Assembly: GCF_014217685.1 (NCBI RefSeq)
Contig: NZ_CP043653.1
Coordinates: 1,864,419 to 1,928,418 of the forward strand
DNA length: 64,000 nucleotides
Reading direction: 5' to 3'
From: Glaciihabitans sp. INWT7
Lineage (GTDB): Bacteria; Actinomycetota; Actinomycetes; Actinomycetales; Microbacteriaceae
The translations under genes were made by a program, and so were the position numbers. Shown here one piece after another: positions 56,722 through 64,000 of the stretch. The number at the start of each line of letters is the position of its first letter. Position 1 is the first letter of the stretch. The notes under the pieces are model-generated. The model did no database searches. It saw only the letters and a program-made list of their open reading frames with translations, and was not told the origin of the DNA.

Positions 56722-57063
56722 GGGGGCGGCTCATTCCTCGTGGGCTACACGAATCGACACTTGCCGGACTTTTCTAGCTAAACACTATTCCCGGCCACCG
56801 TCACTTTCGGTTGCCGCAGATTACGAATCGCTGACAGTGCGGGACGCTCAGCACTCGCAGAAATGGCCGGATTTCACGGTGAACCGAACCGTACGCCCCG
56901 ACCGAGTCGCCGCCTAGGCCAGGTCGGGATCTGTGCAGGAGCCTGTCAGGAACTCTCGGGCGCACGGCGACGACAGGTTCGTCGCTGCGGCGCCGGGTGA
57001 AGCCGCCTCGTGTTCGCGACGTGACGCGACGCGAAACGCCGCGACGCTGCGCCTAATTCGGAT
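56722..57063. other. Intergenic region, no gene seen
   Basis: 342 bases between the ABC operon and the TetR gene. No coding frame is convincing. A TAGTGT hexamer on the minus strand near 56785-56790 is a possible promoter for the ABC operon. I checked for a c-di-AMP (ydaO-type) riboswitch pattern and saw none. The stretch at about 57010-57055 is rich in CGCGACG-like short repeats. Confidence 0.5.
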
Positions 57064-57720
57064 TTACGCCTTATCCGGATCCCCGTAGAAGCCCGTCAGG
57101 TAGGCCTTCGAGATGGTCGTCGCTTCGTCGACGAGGGTGGAGTCACCCTTGGAGTCGTAGGTGAAGGCGCGGGACAACAGTGAATCGGCGACGACGATGA
57201 CGACCTCGAGGCGGTGAGCGAGTTCCTCGATCGGGAGCCCGAAGCGCTCGGAGAGTGCCTTCGCCGCTTCGGCGGCGACAACGGTGCTTCCGGACTGGGC
57301 AGAGAGCGCCGGACGCACGTCCAGCACATCGCCCAGCCGGAGCGAACGGAACCCGGGGGTGGAACGGAACGCCCCGGTCATCCCGTTGATGCAGGCGCTG
57401 ATGGCATCCCACCAGGTGGCATGGGCCGGATCGAGGATGGTGGTGCGGGTGCCATCGACGAAACCGCCGAGCGATCGCGCGCTGAGGCTCTGGAGTACGA
57501 CGATGCGATCGGGGAAGTAGCGGTAGACGGTGCCGATAGAGGCTCCGGCACGCTCGGCTACCATCGCCGTGGTGAGGCGCTCGTAGCCGATCTCGTCGAT
57601 GATCGCCGCTGCGGCATCGAGGAGGCTCGCGAGCCTCGCCGTACTGCGCGCCTGGACCGGCTCATTGCGCAACAGGGCGCTGCCATCCGAGGCGACTTCC
57701 GTGGGGTTTTGATCGGCCAA
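57064..57720 (-). CDS. TetR/AcrR-family transcriptional regulator
   Basis: A 218-residue repressor-type regulator. IDEIGYERLTTAMVAERAGA then SIGTVYRYFPDR form the N-terminal helix-turn-helix (about residues 35-75); the remainder is a variable ligand domain. GAGGAG lies 5 bases before the TTG start at 57720. It is divergent from the App1 phosphatase gene 173 bases away and may control it. The ligand is unknown. Confidence 0.9.
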   Translation of the reverse strand: MADQNPTEVASDGSALLRNEPVQARSTARLASLLDAAAAIIDEIGYERLTTAMVAERAGASIGTVYRYFPDRIVVLQSLSARSLGGFVDGTRTTILDPAHATWWDAISACINGMTGAFRSTPGFRSLRLGDVLDVRPALSAQSGSTVVAAEAAKALSERFGLPIEELAHRLEVVIVVADSLLSRAFTYDSKGDSTLVDEATTISKAYLTGFYGDPDKA

Positions 57721-57893
57721 TGCAACTCCTCGATTTATGTCAATCGGAATACTATCGCGCCCCCGAGACGGGGGCGCGAGTTTCTTGCGATTAATTCACG
57801 AACTGTGAGATTTCCCAGAAATGACGCTTCTGTGTACTACTCCAACCGTTCTGTGGACGGTATCGCTCGCCATAGTCGTGAAAGACTTGCCCC

Positions 57894-58937
57894 ATGGCCA
57901 GGATCCCGAAAACGTCAGCCACAGCGGCAGGAGCAGAGCCGATCCTTCACCTGGCAGCGCGGGCAGAGGACACCGTGCACGAGCTCAGAGAGAAGTGGGC
58001 TCGCCGTCGCGGACACCTCCCCACCATCGTCCCCTACGCCGGATACGGCGCTCCGGGCTGGGCAAGGGTGTTGTGCCGGGTGCTGCTCACCAAGCCGACC
58101 GCCGGCACAGACCCCCGGTACAAGAAGATCCGCGGATGGCGCAGTTTCACGAGCGTTCCGGTGAACGACATCGTGGTCACCATTGGCATCGGAGACGTGG
58201 AACAGCGCGTGGAGGCCGACCGCGGAGGAGTCGTCGACACGGTGCTCGAGGTCGACCTTGCCCCGGGCTGGCACACGATCACCCTCGGCACCGACGAGAC
58301 CGACACCGTGGAGGCCTCGGTATTCATCGTGGACCCCGCGGTGACCGTGGGAATCATCTCCGACGTGGATGACACGGTCATGGTGACCGCTCTGCCCCGT
58401 CCGTTCCTCGCCGCCTGGAACACCTTCGTGCTCGACGAGCACGCGCGGCGACCGGTGCCGGGCATGGCCGTCCTCTACGAGCGACTGACGCGTTCGCATC
58501 CGGGAATCCCCGTCTTCTACCTCTCCACCGGAGCCTGGAATGTGGCACCGACCCTCACCCGCTTCCTCTCGCGGAATCTCTATCCGACCGGCCCGCTGTT
58601 GCTCACCGACTGGGGTCCGACCCATGACCGCTGGTTCCGCAGTGGACGAAACCACAAGGTCGACACCCTCAAGAGACTCTCCCGGGAGTTCCCGGACGTG
58701 CGCTGGTTGCTGGTCGGAGACGATGGGCAGCACGACGAAGAGATCTACAGCCAGTTCGCCGACAGTCATCCGCACAGTGTCGAGGCTGTGGCGATCCGCC
58801 AGCTCTCGAACAGTGAGGCTGTCCTCGCGGGAGGCCGAAGCAAGTCCGAGGCCCATTCCAATGAGTCCGCACCCTGGGTCTACGCCCCGGACGGGGCAGG
58901 GCTCGCCGAACTCCTCTCCGACTCTGGAGTTTTCTGA
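57894..58937 (+). CDS. App1-family phosphatase (DUF2183)
   Basis: A 347-residue protein with a C-terminal App1/DUF2183 catalytic domain. GIISDVDDTVMVTALPRP carries the haloacid-dehalogenase-type DxDxT motif (157-161), VFYLSTGAWN the second motif, and WLLVGDDGQHDEEIY the third. In yeast App1 is a phosphatidate phosphatase; bacterial members are assumed to dephosphorylate lipids, but this is not proven. The N-terminal half (about 30-150) may be an accessory beta domain. AAGACT lies 6 nt before the ATG as a weak -10 candidate. Confidence 0.85.
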   Translation: MARIPKTSATAAGAEPILHLAARAEDTVHELREKWARRRGHLPTIVPYAGYGAPGWARVLCRVLLTKPTAGTDPRYKKIRGWRSFTSVPVNDIVVTIGIGDVEQRVEADRGGVVDTVLEVDLAPGWHTITLGTDETDTVEASVFIVDPAVTVGIISDVDDTVMVTALPRPFLAAWNTFVLDEHARRPVPGMAVLYERLTRSHPGIPVFYLSTGAWNVAPTLTRFLSRNLYPTGPLLLTDWGPTHDRWFRSGRNHKVDTLKRLSREFPDVRWLLVGDDGQHDEEIYSQFADSHPHSVEAVAIRQLSNSEAVLAGGRSKSEAHSNESAPWVYAPDGAGLAELLSDSGVF

Positions 58938-59055
58938 CGCCGGGTGTGGTGACACCGACCTGCGGGGCCTGTGGCTCGTGGTGGGGCATCCGTCCCTCCG
59001 CGACGAGGCCTAACCTCGGTTTTCAGTTGCATCCCTCCCGCTGGGTGCAGGCTCG

Positions 59056-60423
59056 CTACCTCCAGGCGGTCGGCCCGGCAGATCCGGCCCGGTAGTTGTC
59101 GATCGGCACCTCGCCTTTGCGCCAGGCCGAGACGATCGGCGCGACGATGCGCCAGCATTCCTCAACCGCATCCGCTCGCACCGACAGGGTGACATCGTCG
59201 GACAGAATGCCGTGGAGCACCTCGCCGTAGGGACCGAGCTCCCCCTTCGCGAACTCCACATCGAGGCTCACGCGGTCGAGGGTGAACGGGTCGTCTTCGC
59301 CGTTGATGTTCAGGTCGAGCTCGATGCTGTCCGGGGTCAGCGAGATGGTGAGTCGCGCGGGCCCCGGATTGCCCGTGAAGCCGTAGGGGCGGTGTGGCAC
59401 GTCCTTGAAGGTCACCACGATCTGCTGGCGCTTGTCGGCGATGGCCTTGCCGGACCGCAGTCGGAACGGCACGCCCGCCCAGCGCCAGTTCTCGATCCCC
59501 ACCGTGACCTCCGCGAGGGTCTCGGTGTCGAGTTCCGGATGCACGCCGTCCTCCTTCACGTACGCGGGGAGCTTTCGACCGTCGATCGTGCCGGCGGTGT
59601 AGCGGGCACGGCGCCCGGCGGCCACCGGATCGCCCTTCCAGGCATGGGTGGCACGCAACACCTGTGCCATCGACCCGCGGAGGTCTTCGGCGTCGAGACT
59701 CGACGGCGGTTCCATGGCGGCGAGCGCCATAACGAGCAGCAGGTGGCTCTGGATCATGTCCACGAGGGCACCGGCCTTGTCGTAGTACCCGGCCCGGCCT
59801 TCGAGGGCGAGGGTCTCGTCGAAGACGATATCGACCCTCTCGATGTGCTCGGCGCTCCAGACCTGTTCGAAGATGCGGTTGGCGAAACGGAGGCCGAGGA
59901 GGTTGAGCACCGTCGACTTCCCGAGGAAGTGATCGACCCGATGGATGTGCTTCTCCGGCAGCAGCTTCACGAGCTGCCGGTTGAGCGCCTGGGCGCTGCG
60001 CAGGTCCGTGCCGAAGGGCTTCTCCAGCCCAAGAACGGTGCCCTTCGGCAGCCCGATTTTCTCGAGGGCGGCGATCGAGAGGATCGTCACGTGCGGAGGG
60101 AGCGCGAAATAGAGCGCGGGAGTGCCGGTTGCCGCAGCGAGAATGCGCGTCAGGTCCGCCGGCTTCGTCACGTCGGCCTGCAGGTAGACCGAATTCTTGG
60201 CCACAGCAGCCGCCCGGGTGCTCGCGGAGCCCCCGGCGGCGAAGGATTCGACGACCCGCGCTCGCCACTCCGCATCCGTCATCGGATCGAAACCCACACC
60301 GATCAGGTGCAGGTCGTAGCCGCGCGAGCTGGCGAGCAGCTGGCCGAGGCCGGGGAGCAACAACCTCTTGGTGAGGTCTCCACCCGCTCCGAATATGACG
60401 AGAGTTCCGATGTGGTCAGCCAT
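59056..60423 (-). CDS. zwf: Glucose-6-phosphate dehydrogenase family protein
   Basis: A 455-residue NAD(P)-dependent dehydrogenase that oxidises glucose-6-phosphate at the entry of the pentose phosphate pathway. VIFGAGGDLTKRLLLPGL is the nucleotide-binding loop and HRVDHFLGKSTVLNLL the active-site motif (RIDHYLGKE in E. coli; here Tyr to Phe and Glu to Ser). It lacks neighbouring opcA, tal and tkt, so it may be a second, divergent copy. The ATG at 60423 is preferred because of the promoter just upstream. Confidence 0.85.
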   Translation of the reverse strand: MADHIGTLVIFGAGGDLTKRLLLPGLGQLLASSRGYDLHLIGVGFDPMTDAEWRARVVESFAAGGSASTRAAAVAKNSVYLQADVTKPADLTRILAAATGTPALYFALPPHVTILSIAALEKIGLPKGTVLGLEKPFGTDLRSAQALNRQLVKLLPEKHIHRVDHFLGKSTVLNLLGLRFANRIFEQVWSAEHIERVDIVFDETLALEGRAGYYDKAGALVDMIQSHLLLVMALAAMEPPSSLDAEDLRGSMAQVLRATHAWKGDPVAAGRRARYTAGTIDGRKLPAYVKEDGVHPELDTETLAEVTVGIENWRWAGVPFRLRSGKAIADKRQQIVVTFKDVPHRPYGFTGNPGPARLTISLTPDSIELDLNINGEDDPFTLDRVSLDVEFAKGELGPYGEVLHGILSDDVTLSVRADAVEECWRIVAPIVSAWRKGEVPIDNYRAGSAGPTAWR

Positions 60424-60429
60424 GACCAC

Positions 60430-60435
60430 AGGCTA
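60430..60435 (-). promoter_or_regulatory. -10 box, leaderless start of zwf-like gene
   Basis: TAGCCT, exactly 6 nt before the ATG at 60423. Divergent from the GH15 gene, whose start is 31 bases away. Confidence 0.6.
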
Positions 60436-60454
60436 CCTCTGCAAGACTGAGGGG

Positions 60455-62260
60455 ATGGCTCTGCGCATCGAGGACTACGCCCTGATCGGCGACTGCCACA
60501 CCGCCGGACTGGTCGGACGGGACGGGAGCATCGACTGGCTCTGTTTCCCCCGCTTCGACTCCCCCTCCACTTTCGGGGCTCTGCTCGGGAACAAGGACCA
60601 CGGTCGGTGGCTCCTCGCCCCTGCCGGCGAGGTGCTCGAGACCTCGCGACGGTACCGCGACGACACGTTCATTCTCGTGACCCGATGGGTGACGGCGGAT
60701 GGCGAAGTCGAGGTCACCGACTTCATGCCGCACGGTGACCGGCGTGCCGATGTGATCCGTCGCGTCACGGGCATCAGGGGCAGCGTGCCGATGATGATGG
60801 ACCTGCGCTTCCGGTTCAACTACTCCGATGCCCTGCCCTGGGTGCGTCAGGCTCCGGACGAGCACGGCTACGGACTCGTGGCGGTGGCCGGTCCGGATGC
60901 CGTCATCATGCGGGGACCCGAGCTGAGGGCATCCGACCACACTCACGTCGCGGAGTTCACCGTCTCGGAGGGCGAGACCGTGGATGCCTCGATGACCTGG
61001 TATCCCTCGCATCGTGAGCCGCCCGCCCGCGTGGTCGTCGACGACCGTCTGGCCGACACCACCCTCTGGTGGCAGGACTGGGCATCCCACTGCATCGCCT
61101 CGCCCGTGTACCACGACCAGGTGCACCGCTCGCTACTCGTTCTTCGTGCGCTCACCCACGAGGACACCGGGGGGATCGTGGCGGCGGCAACGACCAGCCT
61201 GCCCGAATCCTTCGGCGGCAGCCGCAACTGGGACTACCGCTATGTCTGGCTGCGCGACGCGTCTCTCACCCTCAACGTGCTGCTCGGGCACGGATTCCGC
61301 GAAGAGGCGAAATCCTGGCGTGGGTGGCTGCTCCGGGCCGTCGCAGGAGACCCGGGCGACGTGCAGATCATGTACGGGCTGGCCGGCGAGCGTCGACTCA
61401 CGGAGTGGGAGGTCGACAGCCTTCCCGGCTATGACGGCGCATCCCCGGTGAGGGCAGGCAACGATGCCTGGAGGCAATACCAGGGCGACGTGTTCGGCGA
61501 GGTCATGATCGCGCTGCAATCGGCCCGTGAACTCGGCTTGGCAGAAGACGAGTTCTCCTGGCCACTGCAGCGGGCTCTGATGACCTACGTGGAAGAGAAC
61601 TGGCGGCGACCGGACAACGGCATCTGGGAGATCCGCGGACCGCAACGGGATTTCGTCTCCTCCCGCGCGATGATCTGGGCGGCATTCGACTGCGCCATCC
61701 GGGCGGTCACCGAATTCGGTCTCGACGGCCCGGTGGAGCGCTGGATCCGGCTGCGCGACGAGGTGCACGCCGAGATCGAGTCGCGGGGATTCGATGAGTC
61801 CCGCAACACCTACACCCAGCACTACGGCAGCACAGGAGTGGATGCCTCGCTGTTGCTGCTGTCCCAAGTGGGGTACGTCGCCGCCGACGACCCGCGGATG
61901 CTCGGCACTGTTGCCGCCATCGAGGAGGAGCTGCTCCACGACGGACTGCTGATGCGGTACCGCACGGAATCCGGGGTCGACGGACTGCCCGCGGGCGAGC
62001 ATCCGTTCCTCGCTTGTTCGTTCTGGCTGGTCGAGCAGTACGCCCGCAGCGGCCGGGTCTCCGATGCGCGCACCCTGATGGATCGCCTGGTGAGCTTCTG
62101 CAACGATCTCGGGCTGCTCAGCGAGGAGTACGACGTCGCGGGGTCGCGCCAGGTGGGAAACACCCCGCAGGCACTCTCCCACCTCGCGCTGGTGCGTGCG
62201 GCCGATGCCATCGCCGAGGCGAGCGCTGAGGCCACACCGAGCAGCAGGGCCGGAGCCTAG
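60455..62260 (+). CDS. GH15-family glucoamylase/trehalase-like hydrolase
   Basis: A 601-residue cytosolic protein of glycoside hydrolase family 15. ALIGDCHTAGLVGRDGSIDW is the conserved N-terminal beta domain. The (alpha/alpha)6 barrel carries NWDYRYVWLRDAS and RPDNGIWEIRGPQRDFVSSR with probable catalytic acids. In Actinobacteria this subgroup includes trehalases as well as glucoamylases, so the substrate may be trehalose or an alpha-glucan. GAGGGG abuts the ATG; AAGACT 6 nt upstream may be a weak -10 box. Glucose released here could feed the divergent dehydrogenase gene. Confidence 0.88.
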   Translation: MALRIEDYALIGDCHTAGLVGRDGSIDWLCFPRFDSPSTFGALLGNKDHGRWLLAPAGEVLETSRRYRDDTFILVTRWVTADGEVEVTDFMPHGDRRADVIRRVTGIRGSVPMMMDLRFRFNYSDALPWVRQAPDEHGYGLVAVAGPDAVIMRGPELRASDHTHVAEFTVSEGETVDASMTWYPSHREPPARVVVDDRLADTTLWWQDWASHCIASPVYHDQVHRSLLVLRALTHEDTGGIVAAATTSLPESFGGSRNWDYRYVWLRDASLTLNVLLGHGFREEAKSWRGWLLRAVAGDPGDVQIMYGLAGERRLTEWEVDSLPGYDGASPVRAGNDAWRQYQGDVFGEVMIALQSARELGLAEDEFSWPLQRALMTYVEENWRRPDNGIWEIRGPQRDFVSSRAMIWAAFDCAIRAVTEFGLDGPVERWIRLRDEVHAEIESRGFDESRNTYTQHYGSTGVDASLLLLSQVGYVAADDPRMLGTVAAIEEELLHDGLLMRYRTESGVDGLPAGEHPFLACSFWLVEQYARSGRVSDARTLMDRLVSFCNDLGLLSEEYDVAGSRQVGNTPQALSHLALVRAADAIAEASAEATPSSRAGA

Positions 62261-63000
62261 CTCTTCTTCGCGAGATGCTCGCCGAAGAACGCGTCGATTC
62301 GCGTCCACGCGTCGGCAGCAGCCTCCGGGTTCGGACCCGCCCCGAGAATGCGCTTCATGATGAAGCGGAGTGCGGGTGGTCCGCTCTCTTCGTCGTTGAG
62401 GAATGAGTGCCCCGCCTCGGGATACTCCTTCACATCGTGGTCGATTCCGAGCCGGGTGAGCGAGTCCTCGAGCTGCTGGGCCGCACCCTTCAGCGAATTG
62501 TCCTTACCGCCGTAGCTGCCGATGATCGGGCAGGCGCCGACGAGTGACTCGTCGAGGGGTTTGTGCAGCCGGCCGTAGTTGGCCGAAGCGGCCCCGAAGC
62601 CGAGGCTGGCGGCGGCGAGCGCGAAGCCACCGCCCATGCAGAATCCGATGATGCCGACCTCGCCCGTGCACTCCTCGCGCGCGATGAGCAACTGCCTGGC
62701 CGACTCGATGTCGGCGAAGGAGCGGCCGCTGCCGGCGCTGAGCTCACGGAAGGTCTGGTTCAGGCACTTGCGAGCCCCGCCCTCGGTGAAGAGATCGGGC
62801 ATCAACGCGATGTACCCGGCCCGGGCGAAGCGCTCGGCCTGGCGTCGCATCACGTCGTTGATGCCGAAGGCCTCATGCACCAGCACGACTCCCGGCCACG
62901 GTCCTTCTCCAGCGGGCAGGACCAACTCCCCGGTGAGCCCGGCGCTCGCCCCGGCGAGACCGGGGATGTCGATGGTGTGGACTGCGCTGGTCTCGGGCAT
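62257..63000 (-). CDS. Dienelactone hydrolase family protein
   Basis: A 247-residue alpha/beta hydrolase. VVLVHEAFGIND is the oxyanion region, and GIIGFCMGGGFALAAA has the dienelactone-type cysteine nucleophile (about C121). EAGHSFLND provides the catalytic His. The natural substrate is unknown; the family acts on lactones and esters. AGGAGA precedes the ATG at 63000. Its stop overlaps that of the convergent GH15 gene by 4 bases. Confidence 0.88.
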   Translation of the reverse strand: MPETSAVHTIDIPGLAGASAGLTGELVLPAGEGPWPGVVLVHEAFGINDVMRRQAERFARAGYIALMPDLFTEGGARKCLNQTFRELSAGSGRSFADIESARQLLIAREECTGEVGIIGFCMGGGFALAAASLGFGAASANYGRLHKPLDESLVGACPIIGSYGGKDNSLKGAAQQLEDSLTRLGIDHDVKEYPEAGHSFLNDEESGPPALRFIMKRILGAGPNPEAAADAWTRIDAFFGEHLAKKS

Positions 63001-63060
63001 TGCTCTCCTGTGTGGTGCTCGGGCGGGATGTTGGTCGGACGGCTGAAGGCGGGGCGGTGC

Positions 63061-63921
63061 TCAGACCGCTGCTGTCAGCTCCGTGAACTCATCATCGGTC
63101 AATTCGAGAGCCGCTGCCGCCACATTGTCCGCGAGATGATCGAGGCTCGACGTGCCGGGGATCGGCAGAAGCACCGGCGAGCGCTTGAGCAGCCAGGCGA
63201 GAGCGAGCTGGGAGGGCGAGGCGCCGTGCTTCTGTGCCAGTGCATCGAGCGGGCCGCCCGACTGAGCGAGCTTGCCGGTGGCCAGCGGGAACCACGGGAT
63301 GAAGGCGATGTCGTTGGCGGTCGCGAACTCCAGCAGCGGCTCGGCATCGCGATGGGCCAGGTTGAACAGGTTCTGCACCGAGACGATGGTCGCGAGCTCC
63401 TGCGCGGCCACCAGCTCGTCGACACTCACCTCCGACAATCCGAGGTGCCGGATCTTGCCCTCGGCCTGAAGTGCCACGAGCTCCCCCAGTTGGTCCTCGA
63501 GAGCGACCGTCGGGTCGATCCGGTGCAGCTGGAGCAGATCGATGCGCTCGAGGCCCAGGTGGCGCAGGCTCAGCTCCACCTGCTGGCGCAGGTATTCCGG
63601 CCGCCCCACCGGAATCCACTGGTTCGGGCCCTGGCGCGTGAAGCCGACCTTGGTGGCGATCACCAGATCATCGGCATAGGGATGCAGCGCCTCCTTGATC
63701 AGCAGGTCGGCGACCTCCGGGCCGTAGGCATCCGCAGTGTCGATCAGCGTCACCCCGAGCTCGACGGCCCGGCGCAAGACCTTCACCGCGTTCTGCGGAT
63801 CGCGCGACTCTCCCCACACGCCGGCCCCGGGCAACTGCATCACCCCGTATCCGAGTCGGTTGACCGTGAGGTCACCGCCGAGGGCGAAAGTTCCGGATGC
63901 GGACGCGAGAGTAGAAGTCAT
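63061..63921 (-). CDS. Aldo/keto reductase
   Basis: A 286-residue NADPH-dependent oxidoreductase with a TIM barrel. LIDTADAYGPEVADLLI holds Asp and Tyr, IATKVGFTR the Lys, and DLLQLHRIDP the His of the catalytic tetrad. LLPIPGTSSLDHLADNV is the cofactor-binding end. Physiological substrate unknown. TACCGT lies 7 nt before the ATG at 63921, suggesting a nearly leaderless mRNA. It follows the dienelactone hydrolase gene region on the same strand. Confidence 0.9.
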   Translation of the reverse strand: MTSTLASASGTFALGGDLTVNRLGYGVMQLPGAGVWGESRDPQNAVKVLRRAVELGVTLIDTADAYGPEVADLLIKEALHPYADDLVIATKVGFTRQGPNQWIPVGRPEYLRQQVELSLRHLGLERIDLLQLHRIDPTVALEDQLGELVALQAEGKIRHLGLSEVSVDELVAAQELATIVSVQNLFNLAHRDAEPLLEFATANDIAFIPWFPLATGKLAQSGGPLDALAQKHGASPSQLALAWLLKRSPVLLPIPGTSSLDHLADNVAAAALELTDDEFTELTAAV

Positions 63922-63983
63922 TATCGTCACGGTACGCGCGTGAGACCTCTCTCATCTTGGAAGTAGCTGGGTAAGGTCTCCTC

Positions 63984-64000
63984 GATAATGAGGGGATGAC
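63984..64000 (+). other. Possible start of next gene, cut by window end
   Basis: GATAAT at 63984-63989 is 6 nt before an ATG at 63996, and another ATG lies at 63988. Too little sequence remains to identify a gene. Confidence 0.3.

Noticed and set aside
57005-57055. Cluster of CGCGACG-like short repeats, possible hairpin or terminator
   Set aside because: Arms pair poorly and no T-run follows; base composition alone can explain it.

Overview
The window looks like chromosome from a high-G+C actinobacterium, most probably of the Microbacteriaceae. The evidence is the G+C-rich codon use, the DUF2510, DUF4870 and App1 proteins, the actinobacterial 600-residue LeuA and MprF-like enzyme, and the hrcA-dnaJ-rsmE-HIT-phoH-ybeY-corC-era gene order. 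Most of it is ordinary housekeeping DNA and no RNA gene was recognised. Family assignments rest on motifs read by eye; no database search was possible.

Layout. 1-8.1 kb: a DUF2510/DUF4333 membrane protein, a DsbA/FrnE-type oxidoreductase coupled to a 49-residue protein, glyS with a strong terminator, a decayed stretch, a divergent aminotransferase/LysR pair, an oxidoreductase and a P-loop ATPase. 8.1-12.7 kb: uppS and recO, then a small degenerate integrated element. 12.7-18.4 kb: a TRIC-type channel, ddl, alr, an NmrA-like protein, and leuA behind a Leu-rich leader peptide. 18.4-26.4 kb: an MprF-like aminoacyl-phospholipid synthase with its esterase partner, then an ABC exporter with a two-component system. 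26.4-33.8 kb: the HrcA/CIRCE-controlled cluster down to era. 33.9-44.6 kb: two DUF4870 proteins, hemW, an acyl-CoA dehydrogenase, lepA, an aminotransferase, an alpha/beta-hydrolase pseudoenzyme, rpsT and holA. 44.7-52.8 kb: comEC/comEA, leuS and the divergent pabB/pabC-like pair. 52.8-64 kb: a DedA protein, an osmoprotectant ABC importer, a TetR regulator, an App1 phosphatase, glucose-6-phosphate dehydrogenase, a GH15 enzyme, a dienelactone hydrolase and an aldo/keto reductase.

The most unusual part is 9.7-12.7 kb. A 17-bp direct repeat lies in the recO start region (9726-9742) and again at 12639-12655. At the second copy the sequence still encodes a RecO-like amino terminus (MPLYRDEAV) that stops after 12 codons. 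The simplest reading is that an element integrated within the first codons of recO, supplied it with a new start, and stranded the native start and its promoter about 2.9 kb away. The element keeps the first 52 codons of a serine integrase, a membrane-anchored protein of unknown function, and a TIR/deoxyribosyltransferase-like gene. That last gene is split after codon 14 by an IS3-family element with a 3-bp target duplication; removing the IS restores an open frame of about 230 codons.

A second window-wide signal is promoter architecture. Thirteen genes have a TANNNT hexamer exactly 6 nt before their ATG, and four more have it 7 nt before the start. This implies leaderless transcripts. The extreme case is the pabB/pabC pair, whose start codons are 11 bp apart and whose -10 boxes overlap each other's start codon.
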